This document shows positions 1-8,600 of a DNA stretch of 27,263 nt, piece after piece. The notes beneath the pieces are model-generated. The model saw only the letters and a list, made by a program, of their open reading frames with translations, had not been told where the DNA came from and searched no databases. The stretch covers positions 1-27,263 of the IMG/VR virus record IMGVR_UViG_3300013014_000107. The stretch is one strand, 5' to 3'. The translations under genes and the position numbers were made by a program. Position 1 is the stretch's first letter, and each line of letters opens with the position of its first letter. Source of the stretch: a virus.

Positions 1-40
1 TATAGACCCTATTAAATTCTCTTGTAAATCTAGATAACAT
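1..40 (-). CDS. 5' end of a leftward gene running off the window
   Basis: Only the first 13 codons are present, reading leftward from an ATG at bases 40-38 with no stop before the edge (Met-Leu-Ser-Arg-Phe-Thr-Arg-Glu-Phe...). The start is supported by an AAAAGG ribosome-binding sequence at 54-49, eight bases before the ATG, and by a minus-strand GTGTAAT element 20 bases upstream, as at the other leaders in this window. Nothing can be said about function. An alternative is chance open frame, since 40 bases carry little coding evidence. Confidence 0.45.
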   Translation of the reverse strand, partial: MLSRFTREFNRVY

Positions 41-59
41 ACCTTATACCTTTTAGAAG

Positions 60-83
60 AATTACACCCCTTTAAGTGTAATT
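60..83. promoter_or_regulatory. Inverted repeat AATTACAC / GTGTAATT in a divergent leader
   Basis: AATTACAC at 60-67 and GTGTAATT at 76-83 form a perfect 8-bp inverted repeat around an 8-base spacer. Each arm contains GTGTAAT in the orientation of the gene it faces: the left arm faces the gene starting at base 40 on the minus strand, the right arm faces the gene starting at 108. It may be back-to-back promoter elements, an operator, or a small hairpin. It has no T-run, so a simple terminator is less likely. Confidence 0.5.
76..82 (+). promoter_or_regulatory. GTGTAAT leader element, rightward tail-tip unit
   Basis: GTGTAAT lies 25 bases before the ATG at 108. It is preceded by TTAA and followed by an A/T-rich stretch and an AGGAG ribosome-binding site at 95-99. 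The 11-mer TTAAGTGTAAT is shared with the leader of the major tail protein gene. A promoter role is inferred from position only; no conserved -35 hexamer is visible. Confidence 0.45.
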
Positions 84-107
84 GTTAATATAAAAGGAGC
101 AAGGTTT

Positions 108-599
108 ATGCAAGGAATATACGAAGAACTGTACACATTTCTAATCTCAGAGGACATCCCAGAAGCGAAGCTTTACAATTTCAAGGACTGGATAAATTGG
201 TATATAGAGAACAATCTATACCACATTCAAAGAGCTCAAGATGGTTCTATTGAAAAAGTGCTTTTTATTAGAAGGTTAAATTCATATGATATAGCTGAAT
301 TTCCAGAGTATCTTCATCCAGAAATACCAAATGTAGATAAAATAATTAAACACAATCTACATAGGCCAGATGGAAATGTTTTTTACTGTGAACTACTTGT
401 AGATAAGGTAGAAAAAATAGATGATTTAAAAATAGAGAATATGAAATTTGCATTTGAATGGGCTGCTAATCATTTTAATATTAATATTGATAATATTAGT
501 CCAGCAGACTCATTGCTTTACTATAAAAAAGGTCAAAAAGTTCAAATGCCTTTGAAAGAGATGAAAGATTTGATTCAGAAAATTTTGAATTATAGTTGA
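108..599 (+). CDS. Unrecognised 163-aa protein opening the tail-tip unit
   Basis: I do not recognise this protein. It is mixed alpha/beta in appearance, with an aromatic-rich N-terminal third (a Trp-x-x-Trp-Tyr pattern near residues 28-32), a likely beta segment ending in Ile-Arg-Arg (residues 52-56), and a conserved-looking HRPDGNVFYCELLV stretch near residues 85-98. There is no signal peptide or membrane segment. The start is firm: AGGAG at 95-99 is eight bases before the ATG. It ends ten bases before the gpM-like gene and so is probably co-transcribed with the tip genes. An acetyl- or acyltransferase-like fold is possible but I cannot support it. Confidence 0.8.
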   Translation: MQGIYEELYTFLISEDIPEAKLYNFKDWINWYIENNLYHIQRAQDGSIEKVLFIRRLNSYDIAEFPEYLHPEIPNVDKIIKHNLHRPDGNVFYCELLVDKVEKIDDLKIENMKFAFEWAANHFNINIDNISPADSLLYYKKGQKVQMPLKEMKDLIQKILNYS

Positions 600-609
600 G
601 ATAAAATTT

Positions 610-1209
610 ATGGGAATGGGTACATCAATATATAGTCGAAAAAGTTTTGGAGCAGAGGACACAGGATCAGTAAATGATTCTATGATTCTTTGGGCAAATA
701 AGTCTCTAAATTACGTTTTCTTAAAAAATGATATTATAAGATATAAAAATGTGGTTTGGTATTGTTTAAAAGATCATTTAAAAATAACGGCAAGTGAACC
801 AGGAACAGATCTGGGCAATGAATATTGGGGAGGCATTGTAAGGGTGAGTGAAAGATCAACAGTATGTAAATTTCTTTGGACCCCGTCTTACACATCTTCC
901 TTCCAACATAAACCAGCGGTTTCAACAATTAGGTTTGGGAATGGATATGAACAAAGAATAGCTAAGAGTATAAATCCAGACTTAAAAACTTTGCAACTAA
1001 ATTTTGATCAAAGAACATCTAGAGAAGCTAGAGCAATTATTTACTTTTTACAGCAAAGAGCATCAATTCAAGCTTTCGCTTATGATCCAGGAGATATTTA
1101 TTCAGAACAGTCTTATAGAACAAAATATGTTTGTAGAGAATGGGAAACCAATTTCACATTTAAAGAAAATTATTCTATTCGTGCTAAGTTTGAAGAAGTA
1201 TCTGCATAA
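610..1209 (+). CDS. M: Minor tail protein, lambda gpM family, with N-terminal sugar-binding-like module
   Basis: Residues about 88-199 match the lambda gpM pattern: FLWTPSY at 88-94, then a V-S-T-I-R-F-G-N-G-Y-E-Q-R segment (about 104-116; lambda has VRKVRFGDGYSQR), and a C-terminal segment ending in Phe-Glu-Glu-Val. In lambda, gpM caps the tube at its junction with the tip. The protein is about 199 aa against about 109 in lambda; the extra N-terminal part contains a module (residues 28-74) with the pattern Trp...Tyr...Tyr-x-Cys...His...Pro...Tyr-Trp, resembling chitin-binding CBM5/12 folds. It begins Met-Gly-Met-Gly, like the next gene. The ribosome-binding site is weak. Function by family is secure; the sugar-binding reading is inference. 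Confidence 0.88.
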   Translation: MGMGTSIYSRKSFGAEDTGSVNDSMILWANKSLNYVFLKNDIIRYKNVVWYCLKDHLKITASEPGTDLGNEYWGGIVRVSERSTVCKFLWTPSYTSSFQHKPAVSTIRFGNGYEQRIAKSINPDLKTLQLNFDQRTSREARAIIYFLQQRASIQAFAYDPGDIYSEQSYRTKYVCREWETNFTFKENYSIRAKFEEVSA

Positions 1210-1227
1210 AAATGGAGAAAAAATAAT

Positions 1228-3537
1228 ATGGGAATGGGCCCAAGAATAAATGCGAATGGTACTATTCAAGCAAGTGAATATTTTTTACAAGCGCTTGAAG
1301 CTCAAAGGTCTATAAATTCTCACATTCATGAAATAGAACCTAGTACTCCAGTTTTTCTTTACGAAATTGATTTGAATGAGATTAAACCAGCGATGGTGTC
1401 TTATCCAAACAAAGAAGGTCCAGTTAAAGACGGAGTGATTAGAGTACACAATGATTTTAATCTTTTCAATATAAATAGAGGAATTATTTCTTGGAGAGGA
1501 AACCTTTATTTTCCATTTCCAATTTATGGAGAGCAATTTGATATAACTTCAAACGGAACAATACCAACCCCAAGAATTAAATTTTCTAGTCAATTCTTAG
1601 ATGACGAATTTAACTCTTTTTACAAGTACATAAGAATGCAAATAAATGAATTAAAAGATATTGTTGGATCTAAAGTGACAAGAAGAAAAACCTTTGTAAG
1701 ATACTTAAGTCCAAATAATTTTCCAGCAGGAGTCAATCCTTTTAATACTTTTACAGATACCCCTTGGGCCTCAAGAGATGGAGATGCATTAACTGTTAGA
1801 TCTTTAGAAAGGTGCCCGATTGATTTTGCTAAATGGTTAGTTTATACAAGAAAGACTACTGCGACTACTAATAAAATCTTTACGCTTTTACGCACAGACG
1901 ATAGACTAAAAACTTTAAATATTGATCTTCAAAAGAACAATTATCACTTAAATTCTTTAGATTTTTTTAATTTGCTTGTTAATGCACAAGTAAACAATTC
2001 ATCTGATATTATAGACAGTTTTTCTTCAGATAATTTTATTATTCCATCAAGTGCAGGCTATACGCGATTAATACAAAACGATTCGAAAGAGTTTAGAAAA
2101 TTAGGAACAGATAATAAAATTAAAGTTCTTTGTTATTATGACTCTAAAGCTTTCACTAATAATACAAGCTCAACTGTTAATTATCCTGTCACTTTTTCTG
2201 AATCGAGCTCTGAATTAGCTACTTTCTTATCTTTTAGATCCATAGAGGAAGCTAAAGGGCAAAGTTTTAATTATTCGATTTCTTCTCAGACAACCTCAAG
2301 TTTTACCACTTCTTTCTCAAAATCTTTAACTGGTAGTTTTGATATTAATTACTTAACTATACCTACTGGAATTTATACTGGCACAAATTCAGCTACTAAT
2401 GAAAATGCTAAATTAGCAGTATTAAGATTAAATTATAATTTTGGTTCAGCTACTTCTGGGGAATTAGATATTTCATTTTCAACACAATTTTCAAATATGC
2501 CAAAGTTATTATTTAACAGTTGGGGCTCCTCAGGATTTGCATACGATCAATATTTAAAAAATATTAGCTCAACAGGATGTACATTTGTAGCTTCTCATAC
2601 AGGAGACAATGTTCAATTAGGAACTCAAAATATTAATTTAATTGCTACAGATTATGCAACAGACGACTTGAATACGACTGGTGATGCTCAAATGTATAAT
2701 TCATATCACAATATGGGTAGACTTTACTTAGACCAAGTTGATGAAAATAAAATTGAAATTTATGAAGTTGAACTAACTCCAGACATTTACTACATAGACA
2801 GAAAAACGCAAGAAGATTCTCAAAATGTAGTTTATGAATTAGCGTCTCTTTTAGATGTGGAAGGAATAAAATTACCTGGAAGACTTTTGTTATCTAAAAA
2901 TTGTCCGTTCTCTTATCGAGGAGCTGGATGTTTATATGAAAAATCAGATAGATTAACTGTTATTCACTCAGGAGTATATGGTTACGTTGATCAAATAGTA
3001 ACCTCTTCTAACTCTGGGGTAGCCGTTAAAACAAATATATCGTCCTCACAAAAAAGCATAGGGCTCCAATCTGCACCACCAGTAGCAGATGAATCAAACA
3101 ACACTTTCTATCTTGCAAGGACCTCTGGTATATGGATAGATAAAGCTCTTTGGAAGCAAGGAACAGCTTATAAATTCGGAAATTATATATACATAGAAAA
3201 AAATCAAATTAAATTTTATTTTGTTTGCAAAATGGATCATACTTCAGATTCCATAAACTCTCCTCCAAATACATTATACTGGAGTGCAGATTCATGCTCT
3301 AAGAGTCTAGAAGGATGTAGATTGAGATGGAAAGAAAATATGAATTTCGGCAAGATTAATTTATCTTTAAATGATACTTATGGAACCAATGGTTCGAAAT
3401 ACGATCCTTTAGTTAAAATGGAAATTCAAGCGCCAAAAGATGGAAATGGAAATCAATTGATCGGAATACTTCCATTTGGAGGATTTCCTTCTGTTGAAGG
3501 CAAATTCCAATCTCAGCAAAGCCCTGGAGCAGCATAA
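1228..3537 (+). CDS. L: Minor tail protein, lambda gpL family, greatly enlarged
   Basis: In lambda, gpL (232 aa) is a tip protein holding an iron-sulphur cluster. Here the N-terminal part (about 38-185) has the L pattern: FLYEIDL, a GIISWRGNLYFPFPIYG stretch, and a VTRRKTFVRYL segment. The C-terminal part keeps the cysteine pattern C-x8-C (Cys559, Cys568) and C-x6-C (Cys690, Cys697), followed by NFGKI. The protein is 769 aa because of two insertions: about 300 residues (roughly 190-486, Ser/Thr/Asn-rich and probably beta-structured) and about 120 residues between the cysteine pairs, which contain a chitin-binding-like module (Trp642 to Trp685). GGAG at 1214-1217 is ten bases before the ATG. 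It starts with the same ATGGGAATGGG as the gpM-like gene. Confidence 0.88.
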   Translation: MGMGPRINANGTIQASEYFLQALEAQRSINSHIHEIEPSTPVFLYEIDLNEIKPAMVSYPNKEGPVKDGVIRVHNDFNLFNINRGIISWRGNLYFPFPIYGEQFDITSNGTIPTPRIKFSSQFLDDEFNSFYKYIRMQINELKDIVGSKVTRRKTFVRYLSPNNFPAGVNPFNTFTDTPWASRDGDALTVRSLERCPIDFAKWLVYTRKTTATTNKIFTLLRTDDRLKTLNIDLQKNNYHLNSLDFFNLLVNAQVNNSSDIIDSFSSDNFIIPSSAGYTRLIQNDSKEFRKLGTDNKIKVLCYYDSKAFTNNTSSTVNYPVTFSESSSELATFLSFRSIEEAKGQSFNYSISSQTTSSFTTSFSKSLTGSFDINYLTIPTGIYTGTNSATNENAKLAVLRLNYNFGSATSGELDISFSTQFSNMPKLLFNSWGSSGFAYDQYLKNISSTGCTFVASHTGDNVQLGTQNINLIATDYATDDLNTTGDAQMYNSYHNMGRLYLDQVDENKIEIYEVELTPDIYYIDRKTQEDSQNVVYELASLLDVEGIKLPGRLLLSKNCPFSYRGAGCLYEKSDRLTVIHSGVYGYVDQIVTSSNSGVAVKTNISSSQKSIGLQSAPPVADESNNTFYLARTSGIWIDKALWKQGTAYKFGNYIYIEKNQIKFYFVCKMDHTSDSINSPPNTLYWSADSCSKSLEGCRLRWKENMNFGKINLSLNDTYGTNGSKYDPLVKMEIQAPKDGNGNQLIGILPFGGFPSVEGKFQSQQSPGAA

Positions 3538-3538
3538 T

Positions 3539-4291
3539 ATGGAATTCAATATTCAAATTAAAAATTCTATTAAAAATTTAGCTTTAAAAAAACCTGAAGA
3601 AGAAATTTGTGGTTTTATTTATTTAGACAAAAAAACATATAAATTCGATATATATCCTTGTCGAAATAGATCAGACGATAGAAAAAATAACTTTATGATA
3701 TCCCCACAAGACTATTTAAATTGCTCTATTTTAGGTAAAATTATAGGATGCTATCATTCTCATGTTAATGAAAGCATAGAGTTTAGTGAAATGGATAAAC
3801 ATAATAGTAATCTTTATAAGATTCATTATATATTATATAATATTAAATATGATTTTTTTAATTTTCATAAGCCAAATGAAGAAAATAATCCTTACATTGG
3901 AAGACCTTTTGTTCTTGGCCAATCAGATTGCTTTACATTAATGAAAGAATACGCTTTGAAAGAAGAGAACATACATATAAGTTTTCCTAAAGATTTAGTT
4001 TATCCTAAATATTTAGAAGATATCAAGGACTTGTATGAGAGCAATTTCAAACACCAAGGTTTTTTAAAATTAGATAAAAATGTAAAATTACAAAAATCTG
4101 ATGGTTTAATGATGACTTTTCCTGGGGTCTCCAATGAATTTCCTACTCATGCGGCAGTATATATCGGTGATGGATTAATTTTACATCAGCCTTTCAATTC
4201 CTTTTCTTGTGTAAATATATATGATAGTTTTCTTAAAAAGCATACTAGCTATGTTTTAAGGTACAAGGAGTTAATCAATGGTAAAAGTTAA
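3539..4291 (+). CDS. K: Tail assembly peptidase, lambda gpK family (JAMM + NlpC/P60)
   Basis: Two domains are visible. The N-terminal JAMM/MPN metalloprotease has Glu22 in EEICGF and a complete H-S-H-x7-S-x2-D zinc motif at 73-86 (His73, His75, Ser83, Asp86). The C-terminal NlpC/P60 domain has Cys131 in GQSDCF, His204 in PTHAAVYIG, and His216 in LILHQP. The start is the ATG at 3539, one base after the gpL stop; an upstream in-frame ATG at 3476 would overlap gpL by 62 bases and is less likely. It overlaps the next gene by 14 bases. In lambda, gpK acts in tip assembly; the NlpC domain is thought to attack peptidoglycan, and the JAMM domain has been proposed to process the ubiquitin-like part of gpI. 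Confidence 0.92.
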   Translation: MEFNIQIKNSIKNLALKKPEEEICGFIYLDKKTYKFDIYPCRNRSDDRKNNFMISPQDYLNCSILGKIIGCYHSHVNESIEFSEMDKHNSNLYKIHYILYNIKYDFFNFHKPNEENNPYIGRPFVLGQSDCFTLMKEYALKEENIHISFPKDLVYPKYLEDIKDLYESNFKHQGFLKLDKNVKLQKSDGLMMTFPGVSNEFPTHAAVYIGDGLILHQPFNSFSCVNIYDSFLKKHTSYVLRYKELINGKS

Positions 4292-5597
4292 ATTACATGG
4301 TAACTTGGGCCAAGAGATTGGTGAAGAATGGAACTTGAACGTCAAAAGCGTTGCAGAAGCTTTTAGGGCTATAGAAGCAAATACGAAAAAATTAACTAAA
4401 TTTCTTATAAGTCAAGCTGAAAAGAATGCTAAATATGAAATATTAATAAATAATAGACCATTATGGGTACCTAAAGCAGAAGAAATGCCAACAGAGAACA
4501 GTCAAGTTAAAAAAGAGCATTTTGAAATGTTATCTCAATCTGAAATGTTTATGAATTTTGAAAACCAGTTAAAGACAATTGATATTATACCAGTGCTAGA
4601 AGGCGCAGGAGGCGGAGGGGGTGGTGGAGGTGGAGGATGTTTCCCAGCTGGTACAAAAATATCTACTCCTAGCGGAATGAAGAATATAGAAGATTTAAAA
4701 GAAGGCGATGAAATATTTTCCTTTAATAAGGATAAAGAAATACAAATTGACATAATTGAAAAAGTCTTTGAACATGACAATAATAAAATTTTAAAAATTA
4801 CATTATGGGATGGCTCGATCATTAGAGCCACAGGTAATCATTGGTTTTTTAATGAATATAATAGATTCACTCCTTTAGAAAATTTTAAAGTTGGAGACGT
4901 TCTTATACATAAAAGTGGCGATGTTATGCCTATAGAAAAGATAGAAGAAGATACAAATGAAAAAGTTTATAACTTTCATGTGTTAACAAATCATACTTAT
5001 ATTGCGAACGACATACTTGTTCACAATGGAGGAGGAGGAAAAGGAGGTGGTGGTGGTAAAGCTGCAGCAGGTGGTATGGCAGGAGCTAAAATGGTAATTA
5101 TGATATTTATGTCAGTTATGCTAGCTCCAGTATCTGGAGGAGGATCTCTTGGTTTATTAGCTGCTATATTACCAGCTATATTAGGATTAGTAGCTCTTGG
5201 AGTTTCTATGCTTTTAATGAAACCGCCACCAATGGTAAGTCCTCAATCAATCGCAAATCCTTCTGCAGATTTTGAAGCATCTCCTGGTAGTGGAGGAGGA
5301 GAACCTTCTTATACGTTTAATGGTCCTGTGAATACAGTAGGAGAAGGAGGACCAATTCCAATTGGATATGGAAGACTCATTATTGGTAGTCAACAAGTCT
5401 TTAGTTCCTATGATCAAATATATCGAATCCAGTCTAGAACAAATAAATATGAAAGCGATGGTAAAGCTCCAATAGGCGTAGGAGCAGGAGAAAAGAATTA
5501 TCCAACAAAAAGTTTTTACTTTTCACATCTTGGATATCCGATAGATATTCAAGACATCGGAGGAATTTCTATGTCGCAAAATTCATTATCAATTTAA
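4278..5597 (+). CDS. I: Tail assembly protein, lambda gpI family, interrupted by a Hint/intein-like domain
   Basis: Residues 1-107 fit the beta-grasp (ubiquitin-like) N-terminal domain of gpI and end in IDIIPVLEG followed by a glycine run (111-120). Residues 121-250 are a Hint domain (separate entry). A second glycine-rich linker follows (251-260), then hydrophobic segments (about 270-316) and the hallmark gpI C-terminal segment PSYTFNGPVNTVGEGG (343-358) with IPIGYGRLIIG. Removing the Hint domain leaves about 309 aa against about 223 in lambda. The start is strong: AAGGAG at 4265-4270, seven bases before the ATG, inside the end of gpK. Known for the family: gpI is needed to start tip assembly. 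Inferred: the protein is self-cleaved or spliced. Confidence 0.92.
   Translation: MVKVKLHGNLGQEIGEEWNLNVKSVAEAFRAIEANTKKLTKFLISQAEKNAKYEILINNRPLWVPKAEEMPTENSQVKKEHFEMLSQSEMFMNFENQLKTIDIIPVLEGAGGGGGGGGGGCFPAGTKISTPSGMKNIEDLKEGDEIFSFNKDKEIQIDIIEKVFEHDNNKILKITLWDGSIIRATGNHWFFNEYNRFTPLENFKVGDVLIHKSGDVMPIEKIEEDTNEKVYNFHVLTNHTYIANDILVHNGGGGKGGGGGKAAAGGMAGAKMVIMIFMSVMLAPVSGGGSLGLLAAILPAILGLVALGVSMLLMKPPPMVSPQSIANPSADFEASPGSGGGEPSYTFNGPVNTVGEGGPIPIGYGRLIIGSQQVFSSYDQIYRIQSRTNKYESDGKAPIGVGAGEKNYPTKSFYFSHLGYPIDIQDIGGISMSQNSLSI
4608..4637 (+). repeat. Ten-glycine codon run before the Hint domain
   Basis: Ten consecutive glycine codons using mixed GGA/GGC/GGG/GGT encode residues 111-120. They sit at the end of the ubiquitin-like domain and end directly at Cys121. 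The mixed codons argue for selection on the protein linker as well as possible repeat slippage. Confidence 0.95.
4638..5027 (+). other. Hint / bacterial-intein-like (BIL) autoprocessing domain inside gpI
   Basis: This 130-residue domain starts at Cys121 (CFPAGTKI, block A), has the block B motif TGNH (Thr185, His188), and ends in a block F/G segment HTYIANDILVHN with His249-Asn250. It is minimal in size, with no homing-endonuclease region. The residue after Asn250 is glycine, not Cys, Ser or Thr, so standard intein splicing chemistry at +1 is missing. That favours the BIL/pretoxin-Hint classes, which cleave at one or both ends and sometimes splice by other routes. Catalytic residues for N-terminal thioester formation and Asn cyclisation are all present, so it is probably active. 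Confidence 0.9.
5028..5057 (+). repeat. Glycine-rich codon run after the Hint domain
   Basis: Four glycine codons, one lysine, and five glycine codons (residues 251-260) follow Asn250 directly. Together with the run before the domain, they make the Hint element flanked on both sides by near-identical glycine linker, as if it had been placed within one original linker. Confidence 0.95.
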
Positions 5598-5601
5598 TTT
5601 T

Positions 5602-8600
5602 ATGGCTAAAAAATGTAAAGATTGCGATCCAAATAAATACATTGAAGGATTAGCTTGGCGAGGAAAAAATGGCATGTCCTTTGATGGACAGACTCTTTAT
5701 AATGACGTAGGAAAACCTGGTGTAAATAATCTGACAGCAGATGTTAATGACCTTGTTGAGGCTTATAATCCAATCTTTAGCAGCGGAACTACTTCAACCC
5801 CTTTACCGCCTACTTCTAGCTCAGTATCGATAGAAGGTATAGATAGATCAAGAGGTTTTTGGTTTGTTTGGAGTTTTGTAAATGGATTAGTAATGTATGG
5901 CACTCCTGGAGTCGCATTAAATTCGTCAAAGATAACTAGCGCTGCTATTACGACTACAAAATATGGCAGTGCTTTTAATTTTAATGTAACATTAGATCAA
6001 GTCGCATCATATTTAACTTATACAAATTTTGGTAAACTTGGGGATTCAAGTTCTGCAGATCCATTAACTTTTGGCGCAACTCAGAGCACAACCATGCCTT
6101 TAACTAAAAGACAAATTAATTATGTTGGATATTTTACAGGAATTATAACATCTGTTTTGTATGGAAATAAATATGTTAAAGTAGGTGACACTACTAAATT
6201 AGAAGAATTTAAAGCTAGCAAAAGCTTAACAATAAAAAGTACAGATCCTTTTGGTAATGATCCAATTTATGTAAACAGTGCTCCTACAGTACATGCATTT
6301 AAAGGACAAAGCTTCTCTTATGTATTGACTACTAATTTACCAGCTACTCAATTTAATGTAGATCTTTTTGATTCAAGTACTAAAAATATATTAGCAAATT
6401 TAGGATTAACATGGAATGCAATTACTAAAACAATCAGTGGCACCGTCTCATCTAATTTAAGTTCAGAAATGCAAACTGCTAACTTAAAATTTACTATAGG
6501 TGGACCAGGTTTTGATGCAGGAAATAGAATAGATTTTAATTTAATAGTATTGTATGGAGACTATAATAGTGCAATAACTCTGCCAACAATTAGTGCTAAA
6601 ACTTTTAATGAACAAGTAAATACATCTGTAGGAAATCTAAGTTTAGCAGGATTAAATAATAAACATACGGTCATTGGAATCTCTAATCTTCCAGAAGGAT
6701 TGACTTTTAATAGCTCTAGCAAAACTATAACAGGCTCTCCAAAACACGCAGGAACATTTTATGCTTATGCTAGCTGCTCTAATGCTAGAGGCTCGAGTTC
6801 AAAAGTTACATTAACATTTAATTTTTCTGCATATGAATTTTCAAACAAAAATTCTAATAGTGTTTATCCAAGCAAGCTTAATCTACCGTCTTGGAATTAC
6901 GATATTATAAAAAATAATAAAATAACTTTAACTTTAGGAACTGTTGGTGACGAAATTATAAGATTTAAAAAAATAAATAAAAATGAATTTGAAACAATAA
7001 GAAAAGATGGCGAACCAAAAGAAATTTCATATATAGGAAAAAATGTTCCCAGTACAACTTTTACTCCAGGACAAGGAGTAGATGCAGAAAGTTGTTTTTG
7101 GATGAGTTTAACTGATCCAGACAAAAAAAAGAATGAGGTTGAAGTAAAAGTGACAGGTGATTATAGTCTCGGATATTCCCAAAGTGGAACCCAAGATGAA
7201 TTAGGTAATCTTTGCTACAGTCCAAGCACTAGCAGTTCTGGTCCAGCATCTACACCTTTTAGCGAGACTCTTAGCGTAAAGACTACAAATACAGCTAAAA
7301 GTGGTTTGAGCGCTAATCCAGAAGAAAATATACCAACTATAACTATTAGTCCGACTCAAGTACAGCATCAAGTAGTATTTCTTACTGGAACTGAGGATAT
7401 TTGGCCGCCAACATTACCCTTGCCAGCGGGTACTTTAGAAAAAACATCAACTACTGCAAAAGAACGATTATCTAATGGTGATCTTAAATATCCAAATGGA
7501 ATTCCATCTCAAAATGGAAAAACTTATCCATTTTATGTTAAATTCGTAGATACTTGTGCTTTTAATAGTGTTTATTCACTCTTTTATATGTATTTTGCAA
7601 CATATACAATTGGCAAAGGAGATGTATATTCTTGTCTTTTCACGAAGTGGGTAGATATGTCCCGCACCGAGCGATCCCAATATCAGGGAGCATACCATAA
7701 GGAGTTCGGCTGGGGTAATTGGAGGTTTGGCAAATATGTATCTTATTATGAAAACTTTGCTCTAGAATCTGCTGTTGTTCCAAAAAATTGTGGCACTCTA
7801 GTCGCTAGAGCAGGAGCAGATATAAAAATTGATAGTTATGGTTATAGATATGGTAATACTCTTAAAGAGTCTAAGGACATTGGTATTACTTCTTTAACTA
7901 ATATATCTGTATTAGATATCCTTGGCGAAGGTCCTATAGAAGGAATAGTAGATTATGAAATTATTCCAAATCCAGGATATGCAAAAGGAGATATAGGCTA
8001 CAAAAACGGAGTTAAATTAGTTAAATATGCAGGAGATCATCCTCAAGTTAGATCTATTTATTGGAATGAAATACCTTTAGCAGATAACTCCTATCCGCTG
8101 AATGGAAGTTTTAATTTTGAATTTGTTAGAATGAGTTACGATTATGCAGATTGTGCTCCAAGACATACAAATTTAACAGAGCTGGAAAATATAAAATTAG
8201 AAGAGCCTTTTTATTCTCGTAAAATAAATAATGGTCTATATGTAAATAAATTAGTTTTAAAACAAGACGGACCTGAAACAATTTTATCTCGTGGAGTTAA
8301 ATTACCGAGAAGATTAACTAGTACAAAAGTGGTTGGAACAAAGCTTTTTGGAAAAAGAGAGTTTCAAGATGGAACATCTAGAACTTATAAAAAGTCTATT
8401 ACTATTTTAACAAAAAATTTATATGGGTTAAGACTTAGCCTAAAGATTTTGAGTTTATTTAGAAGTATTGTTGATTTAACTATATGGGATACAGCTGATC
8501 AAGCCGCAGCAAACTCTGTATCAGGTCGAACAGATCGTTTAGATATGGAATTTAATCTTTATTTAAAAAGGATAGATTATACTCCTAGTAAAGGTAAAGA

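Noticed and set aside
1004-1249. 81-aa open frame bridging the gpM and gpL genes
   Set aside because: It overlaps the conserved gpM C-terminus in another frame and resembles no protein; shadow frame.
4535-4831. Minus-strand 98-aa open frame with a poly-proline run
   Set aside because: It is antisense to the gpI glycine run and Hint domain; proline codons arise from the glycine codons, and it has no ribosome-binding site.
4638-5027. Mobile intein with homing endonuclease
   Set aside because: The domain is only 130 residues, with no room for a LAGLIDADG or HNH endonuclease; better described as a minimal Hint/BIL element.
4638-5027. Polymorphic toxin (pretoxin-Hint) cassette
   Set aside because: The Hint style is similar, but the sequence after it is a gpI C-terminal half with its hallmark motif, not a toxin domain, and no immunity gene follows.
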